64,000 nt of DNA from Wagnerdoeblera intermedia (GTDB lineage Bacteria > Pseudomonadota > Alphaproteobacteria > Rhodobacterales > Rhodobacteraceae), in NCBI RefSeq assembly GCF_042647465.1, contig NZ_JBHRVN010000004.1. The stretch is one strand, 5' to 3'. A model generated the notes under the pieces. It was not told the origin of the DNA and made no database searches. It saw only the letters and a list, made by a program, of their open reading frames with translations. Every line of letters starts with the position of its first letter. Within the stretch, counting starts at the first letter, position 1. Of the stretch, positions 34,339-43,255 are shown in pieces. The translations under genes were made by a program, and so were the position numbers.

Positions 34339-35400
34339 TTATGCTGCTTCGCGGTTGCCAAGCTCTTTGCGGATCGCCGGGATGATCGTCGAGCCCCAGA
34401 GTTCGATCTGCTTGAGCATGGTCTTCTGGTCAAAATCGCCCAGCTGGGTCTGAAGCGCAATATGCTTCGGCTTCAGTATCGAGATTTCCTCAAGCATCTT
34501 GTCGATGACCTGGTTGACCGAGCCGACCGGCAGGTTCTTACGCAGCTGTTCGAACGACAGATCGGTTTCCGAGGGGACCTCTTTGACCATATAGCCGTCA
34601 TCGGTCTGCGCGCGGCGGTATTTCAGGCTTTCCGAGATACGGCGCTGGAAGCGGCAGTTGTCGAGATAGGCGTCGATCTCGGCGTTGTTGTCCGAGGCAT
34701 AGCCGCAGCGCAGGAAGCCGAACTTCACATCTTTGTCGAGGTCTTTGCCCTCTTTCGAGGCGATGCCTTCCATCTTGCCGCGCAGGGTGCGGATGGCGTC
34801 ATTGCCGTTGAGCAGCGAGGTGACGAAGAGGTTGTGACCGTCACGCACGGCGCGGCCGAGCAGGTTCGGGTTGCCCGAGGTGACCCACATCGGCGGCAGC
34901 GGCTTTTGCACGCAGCGCACGGCGATCGACGACGGCGGGATGTTCAGGTGCTTGCCTTTGTATTCAAAGGTGTGCTGGTTCAGACCCATCGGGATGATGT
35001 CGAGGAATTCGTTATAGATTTCGCTCGCATTCTCGATGCTGCAGCCGAAACGCTCGAATTCGAATTCCTGGTAGCCCTGGCCTACGCCCAGTTCCAGACG
35101 TCCGTTCGAGACGGTGTCGGCAAAGCCCACTTCGGCAAGGAAGCGCGCGGGGTGATAGAGCGGCAGAATGCAGACCGCAGTGCCCAGGCGGATGCGCGAG
35201 GTTTTGCCCGCAGCATGGGCAATGGTCATCAGCGGCGAGGGCGAGAGCGAGTAGTTGTTGAAGTGGTGCTCGGCGTACCAGGCGGTGTCGAAACCGGCCT
35301 GTTCAGCGACCACGGTCTGCTCGATCGAGTTGTTGATCACCTCAAAAGAGGTCTGATGGTAGCCGCGTTGCTGGGCCAGAATAAAGACGCCGAATTCCAT
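34339..35400 (-). CDS. Luciferase-like (LLM) flavin-dependent monooxygenase
   Basis: The 353-residue protein has the LLM barrel pattern: EQTVVAEQAGFDTAWYAEHHF near the N-terminus, TSRIRLGTAVCILPLYHPARFLAEV and GRLELGVGQGY. Such enzymes use free reduced flavin and oxygen for hydroxylation or Baeyer-Villiger insertion, or remove nitro or sulfo groups. I chose the ATG at 35400, preceded by GGAGGGACTC. The flavin reductase follows 11 bp downstream, making a two-component monooxygenase. The divergent LysR gene is its likely regulator. Confidence 0.87.
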   Translation of the reverse strand: MEFGVFILAQQRGYHQTSFEVINNSIEQTVVAEQAGFDTAWYAEHHFNNYSLSPSPLMTIAHAAGKTSRIRLGTAVCILPLYHPARFLAEVGFADTVSNGRLELGVGQGYQEFEFERFGCSIENASEIYNEFLDIIPMGLNQHTFEYKGKHLNIPPSSIAVRCVQKPLPPMWVTSGNPNLLGRAVRDGHNLFVTSLLNGNDAIRTLRGKMEGIASKEGKDLDKDVKFGFLRCGYASDNNAEIDAYLDNCRFQRRISESLKYRRAQTDDGYMVKEVPSETDLSFEQLRKNLPVGSVNQVIDKMLEEISILKPKHIALQTQLGDFDQKTMLKQIELWGSTIIPAIRKELGNREAA

Positions 35401-35429
35401 GAGTCCCTCCGAATTCATCTCGATAAACT

Positions 35430-35462
35430 CACTATTCGGTTTGATATGCGACAAAAAGTGAG
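35430..35462. promoter_or_regulatory. Inverted repeat in the LLM/LysR divergent region
   Basis: CTCACT and AGTGAG arms flank 21 bp of AT-richer sequence between the divergent starts. This could be a LysR binding region, but the arms are short. Confidence 0.3.
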
Positions 35463-35501
35463 GTAATAATTCGTTCTGTCCTGCGATTTGTGGAGGTAAT
35501 G

Positions 35502-36458
35502 ATGGATCGTTTGCGTGCGATGGAACTCTTCCTCTCCGTGTCCCGGACAGAAAGTTTCACGGAAACGGCCCGGATTTTCGGGCTGTCGGCCACGTCGGTT
35601 TCCCGCGCGATTTCAGATCTTGAGGATCTGTTGAAAGCGCGGCTGCTGATCCGCTCAACCCGCCAGGTGGCTCTGACCGAAGCGGGGCATGAATATGCCC
35701 GCAACGTCGAAGGCGTGCTCTGGACCATCAAAGAGGTGGAGACCTCGGTCTCAGCGATTTCCGCGGCACCTGCTGGTCATCTGCGGGTGCATACGCGCAC
35801 GATGTTCGGCCTTGGGGTGCTGACGCCGCTGCTGGCGGAATTCCGGCAGATCTATCCCGATATTTCGGTGGAACTGCTGATGGGCGAGAAGAAGGTCGAT
35901 TTGCGCCGCGAGAAGGTTGATATCGATTTTCGCATCGCGCCGCCTGCGGAGGCCGGTCTGAAACGGCGGATGCTCTTTTTGTCTGAGCGCCATCTTGTGG
36001 CCTCGCCCGATTATCTGCGCACTGCTCCGCCGCTGGAATCTCCCTGGCAGCTGAGCGATCATGCCACCCTGGCCTATCTGCTGCCCGGCGGCGGTTTTGC
36101 CTGGCGGTTCCGGCGCGGGGACGGCGCTTTTGATGAGGTGCAGATCACCCCGCGCCATGTCTCCAACAGCGGTATGGCCCTGCTGGAGCTTGCCCGTCTG
36201 GGTGAGGGGATCGCGCTTCTCGATGATTACACCGTCGCCGCCGATCTGGAGCGCGGCACTCTGGTGCGGCTGTTGCCCGAACAGCGGGTCAGCAATACGA
36301 CCTTCGAGGAAGGCATGTATGCCACCATCGTCGACACCCCGGTGGTGCCGGCGAAGATCCGGGTGTTCCTTGATTTCGTGGCCGGTCGCGTCTCGGGGAC
36401 GGAACGCCGCTTCTCGGTCTTCTCGCGCCCGGCGGCCGAAGCCGCGCCCCAGGCCTGA
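35502..36458 (+). CDS. LysR family regulator
   Basis: The 318-residue protein has the N-terminal helix-turn-helix (MELFLSVSRTESFTETARIFGLSATSVSRAI, in two blocks) and a substrate domain with GHLRVHTRTMFGLGVLTPLL and GIALLDDYTVAADL. Three starts are possible: GTG at 35490, ATG at 35499 and ATG at 35502. The GGAGG at 35492-35496 favours the last. It is divergent from the LLM operon and probably controls it. Confidence 0.88.
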   Translation: MDRLRAMELFLSVSRTESFTETARIFGLSATSVSRAISDLEDLLKARLLIRSTRQVALTEAGHEYARNVEGVLWTIKEVETSVSAISAAPAGHLRVHTRTMFGLGVLTPLLAEFRQIYPDISVELLMGEKKVDLRREKVDIDFRIAPPAEAGLKRRMLFLSERHLVASPDYLRTAPPLESPWQLSDHATLAYLLPGGGFAWRFRRGDGAFDEVQITPRHVSNSGMALLELARLGEGIALLDDYTVAADLERGTLVRLLPEQRVSNTTFEEGMYATIVDTPVVPAKIRVFLDFVAGRVSGTERRFSVFSRPAAEAAPQA

Positions 36459-36546
36459 GGCAGGCATTTTCCTCGCCCCGCCCCCTTTCCTTTCGCGGCA
36501 ATTAAGGTCAGCCTGCAGGCCTTGAGACGGCAGCCGGGGAGGGGCG

Positions 36547-37356
36547 ATGTCTGAGGATCTGAACCGCCTGGTGCGGCATGTCCGGCCCGGCATGCGGGTT
36601 TTGCTGCCGGTGGATTATGCCGGGGTGGCCATGGCGCTGACCCGGCCCCTGATCGCGCATCTGACGGCGGCGGGCGGCGGGGGGCTGCATCTGATCTGCG
36701 TGCCGACGGGCGGGCTTCAGGCCGATCTTCTGATCGGCGCGGGGCTTGTGGCCTCCATCGAGACCTCTGCCATGACTTTGGGCGAAGCCGGGGGGGCGCC
36801 GCAGTTCAATCTTGCGGTGCGTGAGGGGCGCATTGAGGTCCGCGATGCGACCTGTCCGGCCATCCATGCGGGGCTGATGGCGGCGCAGAAGGGCGTGCCC
36901 TTCGTGCCGCTGCGCGGGCTGATCGGCAGCGATGTGCTGCGCCACCGCCCGGACTGGAAGGTGATCGACAATCCGCTCTCGGACGCCCCTGACCCTATTG
37001 CGCTGATCCCGGCAATTCATGCGGATGTGGCGATCTTTCATGTGCCGATCGCGGATCGTGACGGCAATGTCTGGATCGGACGGCGGCGCGAACTGGCTGC
37101 CATGGCCTATGCGGCCAGGACGGTTCTCGTGACCGCTGAGAAGATCACCGACAGCAGCCTTCTGAGTGATGAGGTCAGCGCCGCAGGCGTGCTGCCCGCG
37201 CTTTATGTGACAGAGGTGGCTGAGGTGCGTCAGGGCGCAAAGCCCTACGGCCTCTGGGGGCAGTATCCGGCGGATGTGGAGGAGCTGATGCGCTATGCAA
37301 AACTGGCCCGCAGCCGCGAAGGCTTTGCCGAATATATGGCGCAGGTTCCGGCATGA
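36547..37356 (+). CDS. CoA-transferase subunit A, glutaconate CoA-transferase/IpdA-like
   Basis: The 269-residue protein has the class I CoA-transferase alpha fold: LICVPTGGLQADLLIGAGLVASIET, the block HADVAIFHVPIADRDGNVWIG, and AARTVLVTAEKI. Members include glutaconate CoA-transferase A and IpdA, which opens a steroid ring as a CoA hydrolase. It overlaps the subunit B gene by 4 bp. Which of the two activities applies cannot be told from the sequence. Confidence 0.87.
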   Translation: MSEDLNRLVRHVRPGMRVLLPVDYAGVAMALTRPLIAHLTAAGGGGLHLICVPTGGLQADLLIGAGLVASIETSAMTLGEAGGAPQFNLAVREGRIEVRDATCPAIHAGLMAAQKGVPFVPLRGLIGSDVLRHRPDWKVIDNPLSDAPDPIALIPAIHADVAIFHVPIADRDGNVWIGRRRELAAMAYAARTVLVTAEKITDSSLLSDEVSAAGVLPALYVTEVAEVRQGAKPYGLWGQYPADVEELMRYAKLARSREGFAEYMAQVPA

Positions 37357-38114
37357 GCGCGCCTGTCTCCATCCGTGAAGTGCTGATCTCATGCATCGCC
37401 ACGCTGTTGCAGGGCGTGCGGCATGTGGCGGTCGGCGCGGCCTCTCCGGCACCTGCGGCGGGGGCCATGCTGGCGCGGGCGCTGGCAGAGGCGCAGGGAG
37501 AGCGGATGCGGCTCTCGATTCTCGGCTCGGTTGAGCATAATTTCTTCACCAATGGCTCTGCAGAATTGTTTGACTGCGCGGCCCAGGGGCGGATTGACGC
37601 CTTTTTCCTCGGCGGTGGTCAGATCGACGGGCGCGGCAATGTCAATCTGGTCGGTGTGGGAGGCTATCCGCAGTCGCAGGTGCGCTGGCCGGGGTCTTTC
37701 GGCTCGGCCTATCTTTATTACCTGGTGCCCCGGGTGATCCTCTTTCGCGAAGAGCATTCCCCGCGCGTTCTGGTCGAAGAGGCGGAGTTCATCTCCGGCC
37801 CCGGCACCAGCCCGGAGGGGATTTACCGACCCGGCGGCCCGGTGGCGCTGCTGACCGGAAAATGCCTCTTTCACTTCGACAAAGAGCGGGGCGGCTTCTC
37901 GCTTGCTTCGCTGCACCCCGGGGTGTCGCTGGAAGAGGTGAGGGATCTCACGGGTTTTGCCTTCACGCAGGGGGAAATCGTGCCGCAGACGCCGCTGCCC
38001 TCGGGCCTGCGGCTTGATCTTCTGCGCGGCCGGGTGCGGGCTGAACTGGAGGGGACTTATCCTGCCTTTGCTGCCTCCTGGGGCGCAGAGCTGAAATCTG
38101 AGGCAAAGACCTGA
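37353..38114 (+). CDS. CoA-transferase subunit B, glutaconate CoA-transferase/IpdB-like
   Basis: The 253-residue partner of the preceding gene has LGSVEHNFFTNGSAELFD, whose Glu is a candidate for the active-site residue. It also has the block RIDAFFLGGGQIDGRGNVNLVGVG, shared with IpdB and glutaconate CoA-transferase B. It is translationally coupled to subunit A. The next gene starts 114 bp later, in a gap in which I see no gene or clear signal. Confidence 0.87.
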   Translation: MSAPVSIREVLISCIATLLQGVRHVAVGAASPAPAAGAMLARALAEAQGERMRLSILGSVEHNFFTNGSAELFDCAAQGRIDAFFLGGGQIDGRGNVNLVGVGGYPQSQVRWPGSFGSAYLYYLVPRVILFREEHSPRVLVEEAEFISGPGTSPEGIYRPGGPVALLTGKCLFHFDKERGGFSLASLHPGVSLEEVRDLTGFAFTQGEIVPQTPLPSGLRLDLLRGRVRAELEGTYPAFAASWGAELKSEAKT

Positions 38115-38228
38115 GAACAGATGCGCCCCCGGCCTTCGGAGACTGTTCCGCAAAGCCGCAGGGGCGCAAAGAACGAAGAGGTCCCCGCCATAAAAGGGGG
38201 CCGCATGGACCGACGGAAGGCTTGAAAG

Positions 38229-39782
38229 ATGAACGGCGCTGATCTGCTTTGTGAAACCCTGCTGGCGAACGGGATTGATACCTGTTTTGCCAACCCCGGC
38301 ACCTCTGAGATGCATTTCGTGGCGGCGCTGGACCGCCAGCCGCGCATCCGCTGTATCCTGGGGCTCTTTGAGGGGGTGGTGACCGGCGCGGCCGATGGTT
38401 ACGCCCGCATGGCCGAAAAGCCTGCCGCGACCCTTCTGCACACCGGGCCGGGTCTGGCCAATGCCCTGGCCAATATGCACAACGCCCGCCGCGCCCGCAC
38501 GCCGATGATCAATGTGGTCGGCGATCATGCCTCTTATCACCTGAAGTATGACGCGCCGCTGACCTCGGATATCGACGGGCTCGCGGCGCCGATGTCGGAC
38601 TGGGTGGGCCGCGTCACGGATGCCGACACCATGGGCGAGACGACCGAGGCTGCGATCCGTGCCGCCATGACCGGTCAGGGCCAGGTGACCACGCTGATCC
38701 TTCCGGCAGATGCGGCCTGGTCTGAGACTTCTGCGCCGATGCCGCAGGCGATTGCGCTCCCTGAGCCGAAGGCCCCGGATGCGGCGCTGGTGGCCAAAGC
38801 GGCTGAAATGCTGGGCAATGGTCAGAAAACGGTGATCTTTGTCTCGGGCCGCGCCCTGCGTGCCAAAGCGCTGGAGGTGCTGCAGCGCATCGCCACCAAA
38901 ACCGGCGCGCGCTTCATGGCCCAGGGCTCAAACGGGCGGGTTGAGCGCGGCGCGGGCCGCGTGGCGATTGAGCGCGTGCCCTATCCGGTCGATCAGGCGG
39001 TCGCGGCGCTTGCGGGGACCGAACAGGCCATTCTGATCGGCGCAAAAGCCCCGGTCGGGTTCTTTGCCTACCCCGGCAAGCCCGGCTCGATGCTGCCTGA
39101 GGGCTGCGAGATCCTCGATATGGTCGAAAAAGAGACCGATCTTTTTGCAGCACTTCAGGCGCTGGCCGATGCCGTGGGCGCGGGTGAGGAGATCCCGCTG
39201 GTTCTGAATGAACTGAAACGTCCCGATGCCCCGGCTCCGGGCCCGCTGACCCCGGAGGCGGTGATGACCTCGGTCGTACGGCATATGCCCGATCAGGCGA
39301 TCATCTGCGACGAATCGGTGACCTCGGGTCGGAACTTCTTTCCCTTGGCCCACTCGGCCCCGGCGCATGATTTCCTGCAGCTGACCGGTGGCGCTATTGG
39401 CGAGGGGATCCCCATGGCAACGGGCGCTGCCGTGGCCTGCCCGGACCGCAAGGTGATCGGCCTGCAGGCTGACGGGTCGGGCATGTATACGCTGCAGGCG
39501 CTCTGGACCCAGGCGCGTGAGCAGCTGGACGTTGTGACGGTGGTCTTTGCCAACCGCAAATATCAGATCCTTCTGGGCGAGCTGAAGAACGTCGGCGCCA
39601 ATGCCCCGGGGGAAAATGCCAGCCGGATGCTCGATCTTGATAAGCCTGAGCTGAAATGGGTTGAACTCGCCCGGGGGATGGGAGTTGATGCGGTGTCCGT
39701 CGATACGGCAGAGGCTTTCGAGGCAGCGTTCGCAGATGCCATGACCCGCAAAGGCCCCTTCCTGATCGAGGCCCTTATCTGA
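38229..39782 (+). CDS. ThDP-dependent enzyme, acetolactate synthase-like
   Basis: The 517-residue protein has the three-domain layout of ThDP decarboxylases and synthases. The catalytic Glu is in LGLFEGVVTGAADGYARM, and HTGPGLANALANMHNARRARTP follows. The cofactor motif reads ADGSGMY...ANRKY, so the usual GDG is ADG. It is shorter than IlvB (about 560-570) and lacks a regulatory-subunit gene beside it, so a catabolic role is likelier than branched-chain amino acid synthesis. A Mo enzyme gene follows by 19 bp. Confidence 0.85.
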   Translation: MNGADLLCETLLANGIDTCFANPGTSEMHFVAALDRQPRIRCILGLFEGVVTGAADGYARMAEKPAATLLHTGPGLANALANMHNARRARTPMINVVGDHASYHLKYDAPLTSDIDGLAAPMSDWVGRVTDADTMGETTEAAIRAAMTGQGQVTTLILPADAAWSETSAPMPQAIALPEPKAPDAALVAKAAEMLGNGQKTVIFVSGRALRAKALEVLQRIATKTGARFMAQGSNGRVERGAGRVAIERVPYPVDQAVAALAGTEQAILIGAKAPVGFFAYPGKPGSMLPEGCEILDMVEKETDLFAALQALADAVGAGEEIPLVLNELKRPDAPAPGPLTPEAVMTSVVRHMPDQAIICDESVTSGRNFFPLAHSAPAHDFLQLTGGAIGEGIPMATGAAVACPDRKVIGLQADGSGMYTLQALWTQAREQLDVVTVVFANRKYQILLGELKNVGANAPGENASRMLDLDKPELKWVELARGMGVDAVSVDTAEAFEAAFADAMTRKGPFLIEALI

Positions 39783-39801
39783 GTGAAATGAGACCCTGAC
39801 A

Positions 39802-42117
39802 ATGATCCGCCGCGTTCCGCATGCCAGCCACTGGGGCAGCTATACCGTTCTGGTTGAAGACAATCAGATTGTGGGGGTGGAACCGCTGGACATCGATCCC
39901 GATCCGTCACCGATCATCCATTCGGTGGCGGATTGGGCAAAGCCGGAGCGCCGCGTGTTGCGCCCCATGGTGCGCGAAGGCTGGCTGAAGGCCCATGAGA
40001 AGGGCGTCTTTGAAGGTCGGGGGGCGGGTCGGGGCGAGGACCGCTTTCTGGCGCTGCCCTGGGATGAGGCCGAGGAACTGGTCGCAGGCGAAATCCGCCG
40101 GGTGATCAAAGATCACGGCAATGATTCGATCTTTGCGGGCTCCTACGGCTGGACCTCTTCGGGGCGCTTCCATCACGCGCCTTCAAACCTCAAGCGTCTG
40201 CTGAACCTGGTCGGCGGCTATACCGGCCATGTCGATACCTATTCCATTGCGGCCGGTCCGGTGATCCTGCGTCATACGCTCGGCTCTGATGCGGCCTGCG
40301 GTGGCTATGCCAATTCGCTCGACTCGATTGCGGAACACACCAAAACTCTGGTGGTCTTCGGCGCGCTGACGCCGCGCACGGCGCAGATTGAGGCCGGGGG
40401 CCTTGGCACCCATAAGCTCGAAACTCACCTGCGCCGCATCGTTGAGCGGGGCGTGAAGGTGATCCTGATCTCGCCCTCGCGGGACGATCTGCCCCATTGG
40501 GTCAATGCCGACTGGTGGCCGATCCGCCCGAATACCGATACGGCGCTTTGCCTTGGCCTTGCGGGGGAAATTCTGGCGGCGGGGCGTCACGATGCGGAGT
40601 TCCTGAACCGCTGCACCAGCGGGGCCGACAGTTATCTCTCGTACCTGCGCGGGGAAGCCGACGGCCAGGTGAAGAATGCCCGCTGGGCGGCTGAGATCAC
40701 CGGGATCGGGCCGGGCCGCATCGCAGCACTGGCCCGCGCTATGGTCGACACCCGCTCGATGATCACCATGTCCTGGTCGCTGCAGCGCGCCCATCACGGA
40801 GAGCAGCCCTATTGGGCGGCGCTGGGGCTGGCCTCTGTTATTGGTCAGATCGGCCTGCCGGGTGGCGGTGTCGGTTTTGGTTACTCCTCGCTCGGCGGGG
40901 TGGGGACGCATCTTAATATCGGCAGATCCCCGGCGTTTTCGCATGGTCATAAGCCGAACAAAGCCTTCATCCCGGTCGCACGCATCACCGATCTTCTGGA
41001 AAATCCGGGCGGCAGTTTCACCTATGAGGGGCAGGAATACACCTATCCCGACACCCGTCTGGTCTGGTGGGCGGGCGGCAACCCCTATCACCACCACCAG
41101 GATCTGAACCGCCTTGATGCAGCCTGGAAGCGGCCTGAGACGATCATCGTGCAGGATCCGATGTTCACCGCCACCGTGCGGCGCGGCGATATCATCCTGC
41201 CCGCCACCACCTCGCTTGAGCGCAATGACATCGGCGGCAACCGCCGCTCGGATCTGGTCGTCGCCATGGGCAAATGTATTGAGCCGCTGGGCGAGGCCCG
41301 CTCCGACCACGAGATCGCCCGCGCCATCGCCGCCCGTCTGGGCGTGGAAGAGGCCTTCACGGAAGGCCGCGATGAGATGGGCTGGATCCGTCACATGTAT
41401 GAGGGCACCCGCGCAGATGCCAAAGCCCGCTTCGGTCAGGAGATGCCTGAGTTCGAAGAGTTCTGGGCCAAAGGCTGGGCGCAGATGCCGGTGAAGCGGA
41501 TGCACAGCTATCTCGCAGAGTTCCGCGAGGATCCCGAAGGCCACCGGCTTGAGACCGAAAGCGGTAAGATCGTGCTCGGCTCGCAGATGCTGGCGGACCG
41601 TCAATATGCTGACTGCCCGGCCCATCCGACCTGGCTGCCGCCGGCCGAATGGCTGGGGGCGGCGGCTGAGGATCAGCTGCATCTGATCTCAAACCAGCCG
41701 CTCGGGCGTCTGCACAGCCAGCTTGAGACTGCCGATTACAGCCGCTCGGAAAAACGCCACGGGCGCGAGCAGGCGCGGATGCACCCCGATGAGGCGAAGA
41801 AACGCGGCATTGCTGATGGCAATACGGTGAAAGTCTCCAGCGCGCGGGGGGCCTGCTATGCCACGGCGACGCTGACGCCCACCGTGGCGCGGGGCGTCCT
41901 GGTGCTGCCCACGGGGTCCTGGTTTACGCCCGGCCCGGACGGGGTGGAGCTTTCGGGCAACCCCAATGTGCTCACGCCGGATATTCCGACCTCGGCGCTG
42001 GGGCAGGGCTGCTCGGCTCATACCTGTCTGGTGCGGGTGGAAAAGGTGACCGGGGAGATCCCGGACAGCGATGCCGTCTATATGGGAAGCCTGCAGGCGC
42101 CCATGGCGGCGGAATAA
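39802..42117 (+). CDS. Molybdopterin oxidoreductase, biotin sulfoxide/DMSO reductase family
   Basis: The 771-residue enzyme resembles BisC (777). The block GSYGWTSSGRFHHAP carries the Ser that ligates Mo in this family. Other molybdopterin blocks are GQIGLPGGGVGFGYSS, WWAGGNPYHHHQD, LPATTSLERND and the C-terminal ISNQPLGRLHSQ. There is no N-terminal CxxC iron-sulfur site and no Tat signal, so it should be cytosolic. It may reduce an S- or N-oxide, or act on a pathway intermediate. No molybdenum cofactor genes are nearby. Confidence 0.9.
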   Translation: MIRRVPHASHWGSYTVLVEDNQIVGVEPLDIDPDPSPIIHSVADWAKPERRVLRPMVREGWLKAHEKGVFEGRGAGRGEDRFLALPWDEAEELVAGEIRRVIKDHGNDSIFAGSYGWTSSGRFHHAPSNLKRLLNLVGGYTGHVDTYSIAAGPVILRHTLGSDAACGGYANSLDSIAEHTKTLVVFGALTPRTAQIEAGGLGTHKLETHLRRIVERGVKVILISPSRDDLPHWVNADWWPIRPNTDTALCLGLAGEILAAGRHDAEFLNRCTSGADSYLSYLRGEADGQVKNARWAAEITGIGPGRIAALARAMVDTRSMITMSWSLQRAHHGEQPYWAALGLASVIGQIGLPGGGVGFGYSSLGGVGTHLNIGRSPAFSHGHKPNKAFIPVARITDLLENPGGSFTYEGQEYTYPDTRLVWWAGGNPYHHHQDLNRLDAAWKRPETIIVQDPMFTATVRRGDIILPATTSLERNDIGGNRRSDLVVAMGKCIEPLGEARSDHEIARAIAARLGVEEAFTEGRDEMGWIRHMYEGTRADAKARFGQEMPEFEEFWAKGWAQMPVKRMHSYLAEFREDPEGHRLETESGKIVLGSQMLADRQYADCPAHPTWLPPAEWLGAAAEDQLHLISNQPLGRLHSQLETADYSRSEKRHGREQARMHPDEAKKRGIADGNTVKVSSARGACYATATLTPTVARGVLVLPTGSWFTPGPDGVELSGNPNVLTPDIPTSALGQGCSAHTCLVRVEKVTGEIPDSDAVYMGSLQAPMAAE

Positions 42118-42139
42118 AGACTTCAGGGAGGAGCCTGAC

Positions 42140-42709
42140 ATGACCGACCAACCGATCAGCCGTTTTCCGGTGCCCGCGCTCGGCGAGCTGCCGGAAGACA
42201 TCCGCAGCCGCCTTGAAGCGGTGCAGGAAAAGTCAGGCTTCATCCCGAATGTCTTTCTGACGCTGGCCTACCGCCCGGATGAATTTCGCGCCTTCATGGC
42301 CTATCACGACGCGCTGATGGAAAAGCCCGGCAATCTGACCAAGGCTGAGCGTGAGATGATCGTGGTCGCCACTTCGGCTGCCAACCAGTGCCAGTACTGC
42401 GTCATTGCCCATGGCGCGATCCTGCGCATCCGGGCCAAAAACCCGCTGATCGCCGATCAGGTGGCGATCAATTACCGCAAAGCCGATATCACGCCGCGCC
42501 AGAAGGCGATGATCGACTTCGGCATGAAGGTCTCGCAGGCGGCCTATGAGGTGGGGGAAGAGGATTTCACCACGCTGGGCGCGCATGGCTTTACCGAGGA
42601 TGATATCTGGGACATCGCCGCGATTTCGGCCTTCTTCGGCATGTCGAACCGCATGGCCAATGTCACCGCCATGCGCCCCAATGCCGAGTTTTTTGCGATG
42701 GCACGCTGA
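42140..42709 (+). CDS. AhpD-like carboxymuconolactone decarboxylase family protein (peroxidase-related)
   Basis: The 189-residue protein has the CMD/AhpD core with the redox motif CQYCVIAHGA (Cys-X2-Cys and nearby His) at about residues 84-93. This is the pattern of the peroxidase-related subfamily. The ATG at 42140 follows GGGAGGAG. It follows the Mo enzyme by 22 bp and precedes the rhodanese by 3 bp, so a thiol or peroxide role in the same operon is likely. Confidence 0.88.
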   Translation: MTDQPISRFPVPALGELPEDIRSRLEAVQEKSGFIPNVFLTLAYRPDEFRAFMAYHDALMEKPGNLTKAEREMIVVATSAANQCQYCVIAHGAILRIRAKNPLIADQVAINYRKADITPRQKAMIDFGMKVSQAAYEVGEEDFTTLGAHGFTEDDIWDIAAISAFFGMSNRMANVTAMRPNAEFFAMAR

Positions 42710-42712
42710 GCC

Positions 42713-43105
42713 ATGGCAAAGGGTTATAAAGACCTGCTGGCAGAGGCGGAGGCGGTTGTCACTTCGGTGACGCCCGCCGAAGCCGCGGCCCTGCGCGAGG
42801 ATCCGGGCGTCGTGCTGGTCGATATCCGCGACCCGCGGGAGCTGGAGCGCGAGGGGGTAATCCCTGGCGCCTTCCATGCGCCGCGCGGGATGCTGGAGTT
42901 CTGGATTGATCCCGAAAGCCCCTATCACAAACCCGTCTTTGCCGAAGAGAAGACCTTTGTCTTTTTCTGTGCGGGCGGGCTGCGCTCGCTTCTGGCGGCA
43001 AAGGTGGCGCAGGAGATGGGGCTGAAGGCGCGCTCCATGCGCGAGGGCTTTGGTGGCTGGAAGGCTGCCGGGCTGCCGATCGCCGAAAAGGCGGCGCGCG
43101 GCTGA
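42713..43105 (+). CDS. Single-domain rhodanese-like protein
   Basis: The 130-residue protein has the rhodanese domain with DIRDPRELEREGVIPGA and the active-site loop FFCAGGLRS (catalytic Cys about residue 84), then GFGGWKAAGLP. It likely carries sulfane sulfur. It lies 3 bp after the AhpD-like gene and ends the operon. In the 150 bp before argS I see no gene. Confidence 0.9.
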   Translation: MAKGYKDLLAEAEAVVTSVTPAEAAALREDPGVVLVDIRDPRELEREGVIPGAFHAPRGMLEFWIDPESPYHKPVFAEEKTFVFFCAGGLRSLLAAKVAQEMGLKARSMREGFGGWKAAGLPIAEKAARG

Positions 43106-43255
43106 GGCTCTGAGCCGCGGGGAGGCTGCGCTTTGCACCCTGAAGCGCAGCTTCTGCCACAGGCAACGGATGCGCATTGACGCAGAAGGCGGCGCGCCCC
43201 GTTGCCGAAAGAGCCTGTCCGGGTTAAACCCTGCGGTAATCCAGGGACCCTGATC

